The notes under the pieces are model-generated. The model saw nothing but the letters and a program-made list of their open reading frames with translations. It ran no database searches and had not been told where the DNA came from. Below are positions 7,744 to 17,343 of a stretch of 33,102 bases of DNA, piece by piece. The first letter of the stretch is position 1. Each line of letters starts with the position of its first letter. The translations under genes and the position numbers were made by a program. The DNA comes from Dehalococcoidia bacterium (GTDB lineage: Bacteria > Chloroflexota > Dehalococcoidia > Lucifugimonadales > Lucifugimonadaceae), in the NCBI GenBank assembly GCA_022824185.1, contig JAJEAU010000018.1, positions 1-33,102 on the forward strand, written 5' to 3'.

Positions 7744-8340
7744 TTACCAGCGTGAGGAACGGGTTGTTTCGAATTCATCGATCGCATCGCTGTGTTGCAA
7801 TGTGATGCCGATGTCGTCGAGACCGTTCAATAGGGAATTACGACGAAATGGGTCGAACTCGAAATCCGCAGAGAATCCCTGCTCGTCTACCACGGTCTGC
7901 GACTCAAGATCGACCGTGACTTCGTAGCCGACGCCTTTTAGAGCGTTGCCCATGATGTAGTCGACTTCAGATTGCGACAAGACGACTGGAACCATGCCGT
8001 TCTGCATGCAGTTATTGCGGAAAATGTCTGCAAAACTCGGGGCAATGATCGCCCTGAAACCCATTTCGTTGAGGGCCCAAGGCGCGTGTTCGCGGGAGGA
8101 TCCGGAACCGAAGTTTCGCCCGGCTACCAAAATTGATGCCCCTTTGTATCGGGATTCGTTGAGGATGAAATCGGGGTTCGGAACTCCGTCTTCTAGGTAA
8201 CGCCAGTCGAAGAAGGCGAAGTCACCGAAGCCGGTTCGCTCAATACGTTTGAGGAACTGTTTCGGGATTATTTGATCGGTGTCGACATTGACACGATTGA
8301 GAGGCGCAACTCGCCCTGTGAGTTTCGTGAATTTCTCCAT
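7744..8340 (-). CDS. leuD: 3-isopropylmalate dehydratase small subunit
   Basis: 198 residues, the normal length for LeuD, which carries the swivelling domain that completes the LeuC active site for isomerising 2- to 3-isopropylmalate. The N-terminus has [13 protein letters not shown] and the central part [17 protein letters not shown], the hallmark phosphate/carboxylate-binding loop of the aconitase swivelling domain. AAAGG lies about 6 nt before the ATG. It is separated from leuC by one membrane-protein gene, which is unusual because leuC and leuD are normally adjacent. Confidence 0.96.
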   Translation of the reverse strand: MEKFTKLTGRVAPLNRVNVDTDQIIPKQFLKRIERTGFGDFAFFDWRYLEDGVPNPDFILNESRYKGASILVAGRNFGSGSSREHAPWALNEMGFRAIIAPSFADIFRNNCMQNGMVPVVLSQSEVDYIMGNALKGVGYEVTVDLESQTVVDEQGFSADFEFDPFRRNSLLNGLDDIGITLQHSDAIDEFETTRSSRW

Positions 8341-8370
8341 TTCAACCTTTCCACGTGCGCGATCCCGTTT

Positions 8371-9951
8371 TTAACGACCACGTCTGCCTTTCTTTTCGTC
8401 CCTTTCGCGTTGCTTCGATTCCTGTTTCTCCAAGGCTTCTTGCAAAGGATCAACGGGCGGAGGTGGCGTGACGGTAATCAATCCGACCTTTGAAAACCGC
8501 ATCTCCTGCCAAACGTGCAGTTGCCGCAACATGAGGACAGCGACAACGCCTAACAAAATCAGCAAAACATCGAATAATACTAGCAGGTTGTTGGCATCGA
8601 TGAGTTCTGGAAGCGTCTGAGCGTTGAGGAAACCGGGCACGGTTATCGATTCGAAAATAAATCCGGCAAAATTGAACACCCACCTAGTGACTGTAATCCC
8701 CCAAATCGGGTTAAACGTCCAAGCCGCAACCCACAGAATCCACCACAACCCCACGATGGCACGCGTCTGGCCTCGTTCCTTCCACGCGTTCCCTCCATCC
8801 GTTGGTGCATCCGGGTCGCTACCTTTGTAGAGCTCCGTCAAGACTTGACCGGGGCGGAAGAAGTTACAGACGGGAATGAAGTGATGGAGAACTGCCCATT
8901 CGGGAGTGTGCTTTTGTTCTTCGGATTTGAGTGCCAACAGGTTGCGGCTGGCTCTATGGATCAACGACAGGTACGGGAAGGCAACGAAGAGAATGCCGAA
9001 AACGACCAGGAGCCAGATGAGGCGCGATTGGTCTTGGCTTTCGTGAAAGTCCTCAGCGTATTTCAAGGCTTGATCGCAGCCCGGATACTCCCTAGCACCG
9101 GTAGATATGGATTGGACGATCGCTTCGACGTTCGGGCAATCTAGACCAGTTTGATTAGCGAATTCGAGGAGCCCGAACGACGACCAAACCGCAGTGCATA
9201 CCTCGATTTCCTCGGCTTCGTCGCCAATCGGACTAGTGATTAAGGAACCGTCTTCGCCGACTAGCTCTTCAGCCTCAGGCGTATACCCGCCGGTGTTGGC
9301 ACAGATCGCGCCGTTGTCTTCGATGAACTGCGAAACGACGACGGGGCTCAACTCGCCGTCGGGACACTCGTCGGTGGAAATCCTGCCGCCAAGATAAGCA
9401 CACTCGAATCCATCGCCGCCGACTCGTTGGGCGTACAAACCGGCAGGTTCGATCTGTTGCGCGAGATCTGGACTGGGCGGAATCGCTGTGACGCCTTGAT
9501 CCACCCATTCCTCGTACGTTCGAGAGTTGGAGTAATCCGTAATTGCAAGCCAGGCCAGGACCAGACACCAAATGCCCATCGCAACCGCGGTCCACTTGAG
9601 GTTTTGGTCGTTGCTTTCGTAGGTGTAGGCCTCGTACCGTGCTTCGCGGATTTCATCAAGACGCCGACGCCCTGTGATTCGTGACAAGATGCCCGGTTTG
9701 GAATCGTCTTGGTCGCGCCGGACGCTTCGTCGTGTCGGGGGCGCGTAGATGCCGCTTGACGATTCTTGCTGGCGACCAGATTGCGAATCCTCGGTGGTCC
9801 CAGCCGAATTCTGAGCCTCGTCGCGTAGATCCTGACGTGCGCGTCGTCTCGGTCTCCGGTAGATGCTGTTAGTACGATCCGAAGCTGAATCGGGATTCTC
9901 AGCGTCGTCGTCCGGTCCGCGTGAATCCGATTCGTCGGACGGTGTGGTCAT
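8371..9951 (-). CDS. Multi-pass membrane protein with DUF4328-like C-terminal region
   Basis: 526 residues from the ATG at 9949-9951; a GTG at 9988-9990 would overlap leuC and add 13 residues. The N-terminal 100 residues are acidic then Arg-rich and probably disordered. TM1 is at about 119-139. A roughly 170-residue loop follows with six cysteines (about 184, 196, 217, 252, 272, 292), perhaps disulfide-bonded outside the membrane. Four further membrane segments lie at about 311-331, 398-413, 419-439 and 455-475. The block WAVLHHFIPVCNFFRPGQVL and the following VGLWWILW resemble DUF4328. The C-terminus is Pro-rich then strongly charged. Function unknown. It sits 25 nt after leuC and 30 nt before leuD, so it is surely co-transcribed with them. 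Confidence 0.75.
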   Translation of the reverse strand: MTTPSDESDSRGPDDDAENPDSASDRTNSIYRRPRRRARQDLRDEAQNSAGTTEDSQSGRQQESSSGIYAPPTRRSVRRDQDDSKPGILSRITGRRRLDEIREARYEAYTYESNDQNLKWTAVAMGIWCLVLAWLAITDYSNSRTYEEWVDQGVTAIPPSPDLAQQIEPAGLYAQRVGGDGFECAYLGGRISTDECPDGELSPVVVSQFIEDNGAICANTGGYTPEAEELVGEDGSLITSPIGDEAEEIEVCTAVWSSFGLLEFANQTGLDCPNVEAIVQSISTGAREYPGCDQALKYAEDFHESQDQSRLIWLLVVFGILFVAFPYLSLIHRASRNLLALKSEEQKHTPEWAVLHHFIPVCNFFRPGQVLTELYKGSDPDAPTDGGNAWKERGQTRAIVGLWWILWVAAWTFNPIWGITVTRWVFNFAGFIFESITVPGFLNAQTLPELIDANNLLVLFDVLLILLGVVAVLMLRQLHVWQEMRFSKVGLITVTPPPPVDPLQEALEKQESKQRERDEKKGRRGR

Positions 9952-9976
9952 GCTCAGTTTCTCAACGCTGGGAACT

Positions 9977-11380
9977 TCAGTCCCAATCACGCACGTCGAC
10001 GAAATGACCTTCGATCGCCGCGGCGGCGGCCATCGCGGGACTCACGAGGTGCGTTCGTCCGCCTTTGCCTTGCCGACCTTCGAAGTTTCGGTTCGACGTC
10101 GAGGCACAGCGTTCGCCGGGTACCAAGATGTCCGGGTTCATCCCGAGACACATCGAGCAACCAGACTCCCGCCATTCGAACCCCGCATCCTTGAAGATCT
10201 CTGATATTCCCTCTTTCTCGGCGGCCCACTTTGTGAGGGTAGAGCCGGGCATAACCTGGGCGCGCACCCCATCGGCGACGCGTCTGCCTTCGACAATCGC
10301 AGCCGCGGCACGAAGGTCTTCGAGGCGGGCGTTAGTGCAGGAACCGATGAAAACCCGGTCTAGTCGGATTTCCTGCATGGCCGTGCCGGGATCCAGTGCC
10401 ATGTATTCCAATGCTCGATAGGCAGATTCCTGCTCCGCCGGATCGTCGAAGTCGTCAGGATCAGGAACCAGATCGGAGACTTTGGCGACTTGCCCGGGGT
10501 TGGTACCCCAACTGATGTAGGGCTCTAGCGATTCGCAATCTATCTCTACCAACGTGTCGTACTTGGCGCCTTCGTCAGTTGTGAGTTCGGCCCAATCTTT
10601 GCAAACGGCGTCGAATTCGTCATTTTGAGGGACGAATTTGCGGCCTCGCATCCAATCGAAGGTTGTTTGGTCGGGTGCGATCATGCCGGCGCGCGCTCCA
10701 CCCTCGATGGTCATGTTGCAGATTGTCATCCGTCCTTCCATGTTGAGCGAACGGATGGCCTCGCCGGTGTATTCGATGACGTGCCCGGTGCCTCCGGCGG
10801 TGCCCATCTTGCCGATGGTCGCAAGGATCATGTCTTTGGCGGAAACCCCCAAGGGCAATTCACCGTTGAACCTGACTTCCATCGTCTTCGGCCTGCGCTG
10901 ACGTAGCGTCTGGGTTGCCAAGACATGCTCGACCTCGGAGGTTCCGATCCCGAACGCCAGAGAGCCGAACGCCCCGTGTGTGGAGGTGTGCGAATCACCG
11001 CAGACGATTGTCATTCCCGGTTGTGTGTATCCCTGCTCAGGCCCAATGACGTGGACAATGCCTTGGCCGCTGGAATCGACATCGTAAAGAGTCACGCCAA
11101 AGTCGGCGCAGTTTTTGCGGAGTGCTTCGACCTGCTGACGTGCGATCGGGTCGCGAATCACCTCTGTGCGTGTTTCGTCGGTTGGGACGTTGTGGTCGAC
11201 GGTCGAGATGGTCAGATCTGGGCGGCGGACTTTGCGATTGGTGATCCGCAGTCCCTCGAAGGCCTGCGGCGAGGTAACTTCGTGCACCAAGTGCAGGTCG
11301 ATATAAAGGACCGCTGGTTCACCCTCTGGCTCTGCAACCAGATGTGCGTCCCAGATCTTTTCGAACATCGTCTTCGGCAT
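9977..11380 (-). CDS. leuC: 3-isopropylmalate dehydratase large subunit
   Basis: 467 residues of the aconitase family, the 4Fe-4S subunit of isopropylmalate isomerase. Visible signatures are [17 protein letters not shown] near the N-terminus, [14 protein letters not shown], and the cluster ligands: one Cys in [13 protein letters not shown] and two in [12 protein letters not shown]. The start is ATG 11378-11380, with GGCGGTG just upstream; an in-frame GTG two codons earlier lies inside that ribosome site. It follows the DUF805 gene by 59 nt. Confidence 0.97.
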   Translation of the reverse strand: MPKTMFEKIWDAHLVAEPEGEPAVLYIDLHLVHEVTSPQAFEGLRITNRKVRRPDLTISTVDHNVPTDETRTEVIRDPIARQQVEALRKNCADFGVTLYDVDSSGQGIVHVIGPEQGYTQPGMTIVCGDSHTSTHGAFGSLAFGIGTSEVEHVLATQTLRQRRPKTMEVRFNGELPLGVSAKDMILATIGKMGTAGGTGHVIEYTGEAIRSLNMEGRMTICNMTIEGGARAGMIAPDQTTFDWMRGRKFVPQNDEFDAVCKDWAELTTDEGAKYDTLVEIDCESLEPYISWGTNPGQVAKVSDLVPDPDDFDDPAEQESAYRALEYMALDPGTAMQEIRLDRVFIGSCTNARLEDLRAAAAIVEGRRVADGVRAQVMPGSTLTKWAAEKEGISEIFKDAGFEWRESGCSMCLGMNPDILVPGERCASTSNRNFEGRQGKGGRTHLVSPAMAAAAAIEGHFVDVRDWD

Positions 11381-11439
11381 TTTCACCGCCTATTTGATTA
11401 GTTTGCTTTGCCGGGCTCACGGCCTGGCAGAGCGGGCCG

Positions 11440-11895
11440 TCAACCAACGTTCGCAATCACCTTCCATTCGATTGCGTTTTCCGGTGGGGCACCGTACTTG
11501 TTTTCACCTTCGTCGCCTTTGAACAAGGCTGGGGCGATTAACACCAGCACCCATAGCAGTCGTCCCGTGATCTCGACCCATGTCGGAGCCCCGTCCCAGA
11601 ACACAGGCAGGAGCCAACCGGCCGAGAAAAGAACGATCGGAATCAGCGTCCAGTTGTCGGTTCTACCGATGTCGTGCGTACGGCCAGCGAACGCTCGACC
11701 CACTAAGAATAACAACAGAGCCGTGATTCCCAGATCGACCCATGGCCCGGAGAATCCGAGATGATCGAACGCGAATTCGGCCATTATCGAGACGGCGAAG
11801 ACCAGCAAAATCTCGACGACATAGGTGAGCTGGTTTGTTCGCCTATACCGTTTCTCTCGATCGGTGTTCGCTGATCTGTTGCCCCAAAGGATCAT
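11440..11895 (-). CDS. DUF805-family small membrane protein
   Basis: 151 residues from the ATG at 11893-11895 (GGGGGA about 14 nt upstream); an in-frame GTG at 11919 would add 8 residues. Four hydrophobic segments lie at about 27-44, 54-69, 83-99 and 111-125. Between the second and third is GRTHDIGRT, the RxHDxGRS-type motif of DUF805 inner-membrane proteins. The C-terminus has KGDEGENKYGAPPEN, the usual G-N-x-Y-G-x-x-P end of that family. The molecular role is unknown. It is embedded between leuA (69-nt gap) and leuC (59-nt gap). Confidence 0.8.
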   Translation of the reverse strand: MILWGNRSANTDREKRYRRTNQLTYVVEILLVFAVSIMAEFAFDHLGFSGPWVDLGITALLLFLVGRAFAGRTHDIGRTDNWTLIPIVLFSAGWLLPVFWDGAPTWVEITGRLLWVLVLIAPALFKGDEGENKYGAPPENAIEWKVIANVG

Positions 11896-11964
11896 GTGGC
11901 TTCGTAAGTTCCCCCGCACGTGTACCTGCTAGGTTACGACAGTCAGTGATTACGCAGGATTTTG

Positions 11965-13536
11965 TTAGACCGTCGCGGTGAGCGGTTCGCCTTCTAATTC
12001 GCTGATCATCAACGCCCGGTTGATCGCGTTGACGTATGCCTTGGCCGATGCAACGACGATGTCGGTGTCCGAACCACGTCCCGAATAGGTGGAGCCGTTG
12101 TGTTCGATCCGGATGGTGACTTCGCCGAGCGCGTCGATGCCTTCTGTAACGGAGCTAACGGAGAACTCAGTTAGTTCCACATCGAGGTCGACGATTGAGT
12201 CGATGGCTTTGCAGACGGCGTCGACCGGGCCAGTGCCTTCGGCTGAGGCGCTACGATCATCCTCATCGGGCGTGGTCATCGACACGTTTCCGGAAGGCAT
12301 CTCGTCGTTTCCGCATATGACGTGGACTTTGCCAAGTTTGTACCTGCGGTTCGTGTCCGCGTAGCGATGTTGCTCACGCATCAGGGCTTCAAGATCGGCG
12401 TCGGTGACTTCGCGTTTGTTGTCTGCCAAGTCTTTGAACGCGATGAAGACATCGCTGAGTTCTTCGTCGTTGAGCTGGTATCCGAGGTCACGCAATCTTG
12501 AACGTAGTCCTGCCCGGCCGGACAGCTTGCCGAGTACGAGTGCTTCACCGCGCCACCCGACGTCTTCTGGACTCATGATCTCGAAAGTCGTGCGTTCCTT
12601 CAGGTAGCCATCTTGGTGGATTCCGGATGAGTGGCGGAATGCGTTCTGGCCGACGATGGCTTTGTTGTACTGGACAGGGAAGCCGAAGATGCTGCTGATC
12701 ATTCGGCTGGTTGCGTTGATTTCGCGGACGTTGACGCCGGTTTGTACGCCATAGTGGTCGGGTCGAGTGACGACGGCCATGATGACCTCTTCCAAAGCGG
12801 CGTTTCCAGCGCGCTCGCCAAGTCCGTTGACGCAGCCCTCGATCTGACGCGCTCCGTTTTCGATGGCGGCCAACGAGTTTGCCACGGACAGGCCGAGGTC
12901 GTTGTGACAGTGGACGCTGACGACGGCTTGATCGATGTTGGAGACGTTGTCGAAGACGCCTTTAATCAGCTCGCCGAACTCGGCGGGGTTTGAGTATCCG
13001 ACTGTGTCGGGCACGTTGACGGTCGTGGCGCCTGCTCTGATGGCGGCTTCAAGCATTGCGTAGAGGTACTCTGGCGCGGTGCGTGTGGCATCCATGGGGG
13101 AGAATTCGACATCGTCGACGTATCCCTTGGCCTTCTCAACGGCGTCAACAGCCATGTTCATGATCGTCTCTCGATCGCGTCGCATCTGGTGCATGAGATG
13201 GACATCGGACGAAGAGATGAAGGTGTGGATGCGGGGTTTGGCAGCGCCTTCGAGGGCGCGAGCGGCGGCTTCGATGTCTGTCTCAACCGCTCGGGCGAGG
13301 GAGCAGATGACGGGGCCTTCGACTTCATGCGAGATGCGTCGAACGGCCTCGAAATCGCCGGGGGAGCTGCCTGCAAAACCTGCTTCGATGACGTCGACGT
13401 TCAATCGCCCCAATTGGTGCGCGATGCGCACCTTTTCGCCAACGGTTAGGCCTGCGCCGGCCGATTGCTCTCCGTCGCGCAGGGTGGTATCGAAGATGAT
13501 TACTTGGTCTGCTTTTTTCGCTGTGTGAGTTGTCAT
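11965..13536 (-). CDS. leuA: 2-isopropylmalate synthase
   Basis: 523 residues; condenses 2-ketoisovalerate with acetyl-CoA, the committed step to leucine. The catalytic barrel carries FDTTLRDGEQS (15-25), VHCHNDLGLS with metal ligands H209 and H211, and EGCVNGLGERAGNA (233-246). The C-terminal part from about 430 is the LeuA allosteric dimerisation domain, so leucine feedback inhibition is expected. GGAG lies about 7 nt before the ATG and can be paired in a small hairpin (GCTCC/GGAGC) formed in the ilvC-leuA gap. That would allow tuning of its translation. Confidence 0.97.
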   Translation of the reverse strand: MTTHTAKKADQVIIFDTTLRDGEQSAGAGLTVGEKVRIAHQLGRLNVDVIEAGFAGSSPGDFEAVRRISHEVEGPVICSLARAVETDIEAAARALEGAAKPRIHTFISSSDVHLMHQMRRDRETIMNMAVDAVEKAKGYVDDVEFSPMDATRTAPEYLYAMLEAAIRAGATTVNVPDTVGYSNPAEFGELIKGVFDNVSNIDQAVVSVHCHNDLGLSVANSLAAIENGARQIEGCVNGLGERAGNAALEEVIMAVVTRPDHYGVQTGVNVREINATSRMISSIFGFPVQYNKAIVGQNAFRHSSGIHQDGYLKERTTFEIMSPEDVGWRGEALVLGKLSGRAGLRSRLRDLGYQLNDEELSDVFIAFKDLADNKREVTDADLEALMREQHRYADTNRRYKLGKVHVICGNDEMPSGNVSMTTPDEDDRSASAEGTGPVDAVCKAIDSIVDLDVELTEFSVSSVTEGIDALGEVTIRIEHNGSTYSGRGSDTDIVVASAKAYVNAINRALMISELEGEPLTATV

Positions 13537-13594
13537 GTTTTCGCTCCTAAGCTTTGGAGCATCCGAAACGGCTATTGCCGCGTTCGGGTATAGA

Positions 13595-14593
13595 TCACGT
13601 CGTGGACTCTAACCACGGCATCATTGCGCGGAGCTCCTTGCCAACTTCCTCAACTGGGTGGGCTAGGTTTTCGTCGCGCATTCGCTTGAATCGGTGCAAT
13701 CCCTCATCGTTCTCGGCGATCCACTCGCGAGCGAATCGTCCGGACTGGATGTCATCAAGAACGCGGCGCATGTTCTCCTTTACGGAGTCGTCAATGATTT
13801 CCGGGCCACGGCTGTAATCGCCGTACTCGGCGGTATCGCTGACGGAGTAGCGCATGTACTCGAGGCCGCCTTGGTAGATGAGGTCCACGATGAGTTTGAG
13901 TTCGTGGAGAACCTCGAAGTATGCCGATTCGGGTTGGTATCCCGCTTCGGTGAGGACTTCATATCCAGTTTTGATGAGCTGCGTCACCCCGCCGCAGAGG
14001 ACCGCTTGTTCGCCGAAGAGGTCGGTCTCCGTTTCTTCCTTGAAGGTGGTCTCCAAGATGCCGGCGCGTCCACCGCCTACACCTTTGCCATAGGCGAGGG
14101 CGTTTTCTCTAGCTTGGCCCGATGCGTCTTGGTCGACCGCGATCAAGCAAGGGACACCGAGACCGCGTTCGAAGACTGCTCTGACCCGGTGGCCTGGAGC
14201 CTTCGGTGCGATCATCACGACGTCAACGTTTTCCGGCGGCTTGATTTGTCCGTAGAAGATCGTGAAGCCGTGGGCGAATAGCAAGGTTTTGCCGTCGCCC
14301 AAGTTGGGCTCGACGTCTGCTTTGTAGACGCCGCCTTGTATGGTGTCTGGCAAGCAGAACGAGATCAAATCGGCGCGCTTGGCCGCCTCATCGTTACTCA
14401 ACACCTCTAGGCCGTCAGCTTCGGCTTTCTCTCGGCTGCTGCTACCTTCGTATAGGCCGACGACGACGTTGAATCCGTTGTCTTTCAGGTTCAGCGCGTG
14501 AGCGTGGCCCTGCGATCCATAGCCAATGACAGCGATGGTTTTGTCGCGCAGCGGAGAGTCGTCGATGTCCGCATCGTAGTAAAGCTTCGGCAT
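13595..14593 (-). CDS. ilvC: Ketol-acid reductoisomerase, class I
   Basis: 332 residues, typical of the short class I enzyme that isomerises and reduces acetolactate or acetohydroxybutyrate. The Rossmann motif is [12 protein letters not shown] (24-35). The cofactor loop reads GLYEGSSS and keeps serines at the positions used for NADPH, though the usual Arg of GLRxGS is Tyr. Catalytic and metal residues are visible at H108 (AHGF), D191 and E195 (TDLFGEQ), and E227 and E231 ([11 protein letters not shown]). It lies 66 nt after ilvN and 58 nt before leuA. Confidence 0.97.
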   Translation of the reverse strand: MPKLYYDADIDDSPLRDKTIAVIGYGSQGHAHALNLKDNGFNVVVGLYEGSSSREKAEADGLEVLSNDEAAKRADLISFCLPDTIQGGVYKADVEPNLGDGKTLLFAHGFTIFYGQIKPPENVDVVMIAPKAPGHRVRAVFERGLGVPCLIAVDQDASGQARENALAYGKGVGGGRAGILETTFKEETETDLFGEQAVLCGGVTQLIKTGYEVLTEAGYQPESAYFEVLHELKLIVDLIYQGGLEYMRYSVSDTAEYGDYSRGPEIIDDSVKENMRRVLDDIQSGRFAREWIAENDEGLHRFKRMRDENLAHPVEEVGKELRAMMPWLESTT

Positions 14594-14659
14594 TTGGTTG
14601 ATTGGCCTTCCTAGGTGTTAGGTTTTTGGGGTTTTTGAGGATGCCCAGTCGGGTATCCC

Positions 14660-15259
14660 TTACACGCTTCCGGAAACGCCCGGGGTGACGTGGTACTCGT
14701 GAGGCAGTCCATTTGCCCATTTGCGGGAGGACTGGAACTGACCGTCTTCTTCGCCCTCGAAAAGGGTACCGCGGAGGACCGCCACGCGGCCCGTCCGCAT
14801 CACCTCTTTGATGCCGAATCGGTCTAACAATGTGATCATCGAGTCGATCTTTTCGCGCCCGCCGGTCAATTCGAGCGTGACGCTGTCGACGCCGATGTCG
14901 ATGACATTTGCGCGGAAGACGCGACTGAGTTCGAGGACTTCGACGCGGGTGTCGGTGGAGGTCCCCACTTTGACGAGCGCGAGTTCTCTCCAGATGTGGT
15001 TTTTGTTTGTGATGTCGGTTGCGTCGATAACGTTGACGAGACGCTCAAGCTGGGCGGCGCATTGATTTACGACACCCGGGGGACCTTCGAGGACGAACGT
15101 GAGCCTCGACAGACCAGCTTGTTCAGATCGACCCACTGCGAGGCTTGCGATGTTGAGGCCGCGGCGACGGCATAGGCCGGCGATGCGTGCGAGGACGCCA
15201 GGACGGTCCTCAACCAACGCGGTAACCGTGCGAGCTTCGAATTTAGATTCGGTGGTCAT
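14660..15259 (-). CDS. ilvN: Acetolactate synthase small (regulatory) subunit
   Basis: 199 residues; an N-terminal ACT domain (about 10-85, with VTALVEDRPGVLARIAGLCR and RRGLNIASLAVG) followed by the ALS_ss C-terminal domain (about 95-175). It stimulates IlvB and confers valine-type feedback inhibition. I give the symbol ilvN because it is encoded beside ilvB; ilvH would be equally fair. Only 1 nt separates it from the ilvB stop codon, which points to translational coupling. The last 25 residues are beyond the usual domain end. Confidence 0.94.
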   Translation of the reverse strand: MTTESKFEARTVTALVEDRPGVLARIAGLCRRRGLNIASLAVGRSEQAGLSRLTFVLEGPPGVVNQCAAQLERLVNVIDATDITNKNHIWRELALVKVGTSTDTRVEVLELSRVFRANVIDIGVDSVTLELTGGREKIDSMITLLDRFGIKEVMRTGRVAVLRGTLFEGEEDGQFQSSRKWANGLPHEYHVTPGVSGSV

Positions 15260-15260
15260 C

Positions 15261-16952
15261 CTAAACTCTCGTATCTTCCATCAGGTCTTGAATGCTTCCG
15301 CCTGCCGGGATCATGGGGTAGACGTGTTCAACCTTCTCGATCACAAAATCGACGATTACTGGGCCGGGGTGGGCATTGGCCTCTTCGATGGCCGATTCGA
15401 CGTCGTCGATCTCTTCTACGCGCATTCCCTTCATACCGAAGGCTTCGGCCAACTTCACGAAGTCCGGGTTGGCTGTGTAGGCATCGGCCTGGGTGTCGCC
15501 CATGTAGAAGAGCTCTTGCCACTGGGTGATCATGCCCAAATGGTTGTTGTTCAAGATCGCGTATTTGACTGGCAGTCGGTTTTCGACCGCCGTGGCGAGC
15601 TCCATCATGGTCATCTGAAAACCGCCGTCGCCACAGATCGACCAAACAAGCGCTTCGGGCATCGCCATCTGCGCGCCAATTGCTGAAGGCACTTCGTAAC
15701 CCATGGTTCCGAGGCCGCCGGAGCATAGCCACGAATTGGGTTGGGTGAACTTGTAGTGTTGGGCTGCCCACATCTGGTGCTGGCCCACGCCCGTGCAGAT
15801 GATGGCATTGCCCTTGGTGATATTAGACAGGCCACGTACGACGTGCTGGCCGGAGAGGTTGCCAGTTTCCGGGATGTGCAAAGAGGGGTGATCTGTTTTC
15901 AACTGCTCGACGTGGCGGATCCATTCGGGTCGAGACTTGCGTTCAGCTTTGGGGATCATCTGGCCCAAGACGTGTTTCAGGTTGCCGACGACAGCAGCGT
16001 CGACCTGGACAGACTTGTTGATCTCGGCGGGATCGATGTCGATATGAATCTTCTTGGACCGCGTCGCAAATTCGTTGACGTTGCCAACGATGCGGTCGTC
16101 AAAGCGACTACCGGCGGAGATGATCAGGTCGGAATCGTCTAAAGCCAAACTAGCGTAAGCCTCGCCGTGCATACCGGGGAATCCGACGTGCAATGGGTGG
16201 TTTTCAGGAAAGCCTGAGATGCCGAGCAAAGTGGTTACCACAGGGATCTGGGCTTTCTCGGCGAGTTCCTTCAACTTGTCGAAAGCGCGCGAGATGATGA
16301 CGCCGTGGCCTGCGAGAAAGACGGGTCGTTCGGCTTCGTTGATGAGCTTGACAGCGGCATCGATCTGGTCTTCGGGGGCGGTTGTCGGGATTCGGTACCC
16401 GGGGAGCTTGATTTGTCGGTCGCGCTCGTAGTCGTATGTACCTTCCTCCTGCATCACGTCTTTCGGGATGTCGATCAGGACGGGGCCGGGACGGCCGGTA
16501 CGTGCAATGTGGAATGCCTCGTGGACTGTGGGTCCGACGTCTTCGACGCGGGTGACCAGGTAGTTGTGTTTGGTTACGGGAAGGGTTGCGCCCGTGATGT
16601 CGGTCTCTTGGAATGCGTCGGAACCGATTGCGGCGCGCCCGACCTGTCCGGTGATGGCAACGATTGGGACGGAGTCCATCATGGCGGTCGCGAGGCCGGT
16701 GATCAGGTTGGTAGCACCGGGTCCCGACGTCGCGAAGGCGACGCCGACTCTGCCGGAGGCGCGCGCATAACCGTCAGCGGCGTGGGCGGCACCTTGCTCG
16801 TGACGTACCAGGACGTGGCGGAGCTGAGGATACCGGCTCAGGACCCCGTAAAGCGGCAGAATCGCGCCACCGGGGAGGCCGAATACGATGTCGACGCCCT
16901 CGTTTAGGAGAGCTTCGCACGCTATGTCGCCACCTGTCAGTGTCTTGCCCAT
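15261..16952 (-). CDS. ilvB: Acetolactate synthase large (catalytic) subunit
   Basis: 563 residues; thiamine-diphosphate enzyme making 2-acetolactate and 2-aceto-2-hydroxybutyrate, first gene of the operon. The catalytic Glu is E52 in VRHEQGAAHAADGYAR. The TPP/Mg motif is GDGGFQMT (441-448) through ILNNN (466-470). A long frame continues upstream, but those 27 codons are translated T-box leader and terminator, so the true start is ATG 16950-16952, which begins MGKTLTGGDI. A GGAAA lies about 12 nt upstream. Confidence 0.96.
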   Translation of the reverse strand: MGKTLTGGDIACEALLNEGVDIVFGLPGGAILPLYGVLSRYPQLRHVLVRHEQGAAHAADGYARASGRVGVAFATSGPGATNLITGLATAMMDSVPIVAITGQVGRAAIGSDAFQETDITGATLPVTKHNYLVTRVEDVGPTVHEAFHIARTGRPGPVLIDIPKDVMQEEGTYDYERDRQIKLPGYRIPTTAPEDQIDAAVKLINEAERPVFLAGHGVIISRAFDKLKELAEKAQIPVVTTLLGISGFPENHPLHVGFPGMHGEAYASLALDDSDLIISAGSRFDDRIVGNVNEFATRSKKIHIDIDPAEINKSVQVDAAVVGNLKHVLGQMIPKAERKSRPEWIRHVEQLKTDHPSLHIPETGNLSGQHVVRGLSNITKGNAIICTGVGQHQMWAAQHYKFTQPNSWLCSGGLGTMGYEVPSAIGAQMAMPEALVWSICGDGGFQMTMMELATAVENRLPVKYAILNNNHLGMITQWQELFYMGDTQADAYTANPDFVKLAEAFGMKGMRVEEIDDVESAIEEANAHPGPVIVDFVIEKVEHVYPMIPAGGSIQDLMEDTRV

Positions 16953-16978
16953 GTTGATGTTCGTTTCCTGTCCCAAAT

Positions 16979-17015
16979 AAAAAATCTCGTCCTCATTGTC
17001 TGGAAGGACGAGATT
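16979..17015 (-). terminator. T-box-controlled intrinsic terminator before ilvB
   Basis: On the minus strand an 11-bp perfect stem (17005-17015 with 16983-16993) with an 11-nt loop runs straight into six T (16979-16984). It starts 5 nt after the T-box sequence, the standard mutually exclusive arrangement with the antiterminator. It lies 27 nt before the ilvB ATG. Confidence 0.9.
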
Positions 17016-17254
17016 TGGATCCCGCGGTACCACCTTGATTGATCGAGCTCTAGACTATGCGTCTGATTATCGACCCGCTTGATTTACGGCCTTTAACGTG
17101 GCCACCCGTGCTACCCTAATGATCCCAGTTTCCGTTGGGTGGAACTGGGAGGTTGGGGTTGCAAGCTCCCGGGCGAGTTCTCGCGGACGTTGCGTATCCT
17201 TTTCAGCCGGAGGGGATACTCTCTACTGCTAACGGAGCCGCGTTACTACTCCCG
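16979..17254 (-). promoter_or_regulatory. T-box riboswitch leader, Leu (CUC) specifier
   Basis: Read on the minus strand, the leader ends with the T-box itself (17021-17036, AAGGTGGTACCGCGGG), whose UGGU bulge binds the tRNA CCA end. Stem I starts CGGG (17251-17254), then AGTAGTAA, then CGCGG (17238-17242). The returning side is CCGCG, AGAACTCG, CCCG (17170-17186). The 5' AGTA and 3' GAA are the conserved specifier-loop elements, and the triplet after GAA is CTC (17175-17177), a leucine codon. Uncharged tRNA-Leu(GAG) should stabilise the antiterminator and turn on ilvB and the genes behind it. Confidence 0.9.
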
Positions 17255-17259
17255 TTCTT

Positions 17260-17287
17260 AGCATAAGGAATTCGGATTTAGGTCTAA
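17260..17287 (-). promoter_or_regulatory. Promoter of the ilv-leu operon
   Basis: On the minus strand, TTAGAC (17282-17287) is followed after 16 nt by TATGCT (17260-17265). The predicted start is near 17254, right at the 5' end of T-box stem I, which supports the call. Confidence 0.55.
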
Positions 17288-17343
17288 ATTATGCCATACG
17301 CGACGAAATTCGCAAAACGGCGCCGACCAAGACTGGACGCAAT

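Noticed and set aside
16953..17033. N-terminal extension of IlvB by 27 residues
   Set aside because: Those codons lie in the T-box antiterminator and terminator, and the family start is at ATG 16950-16952.
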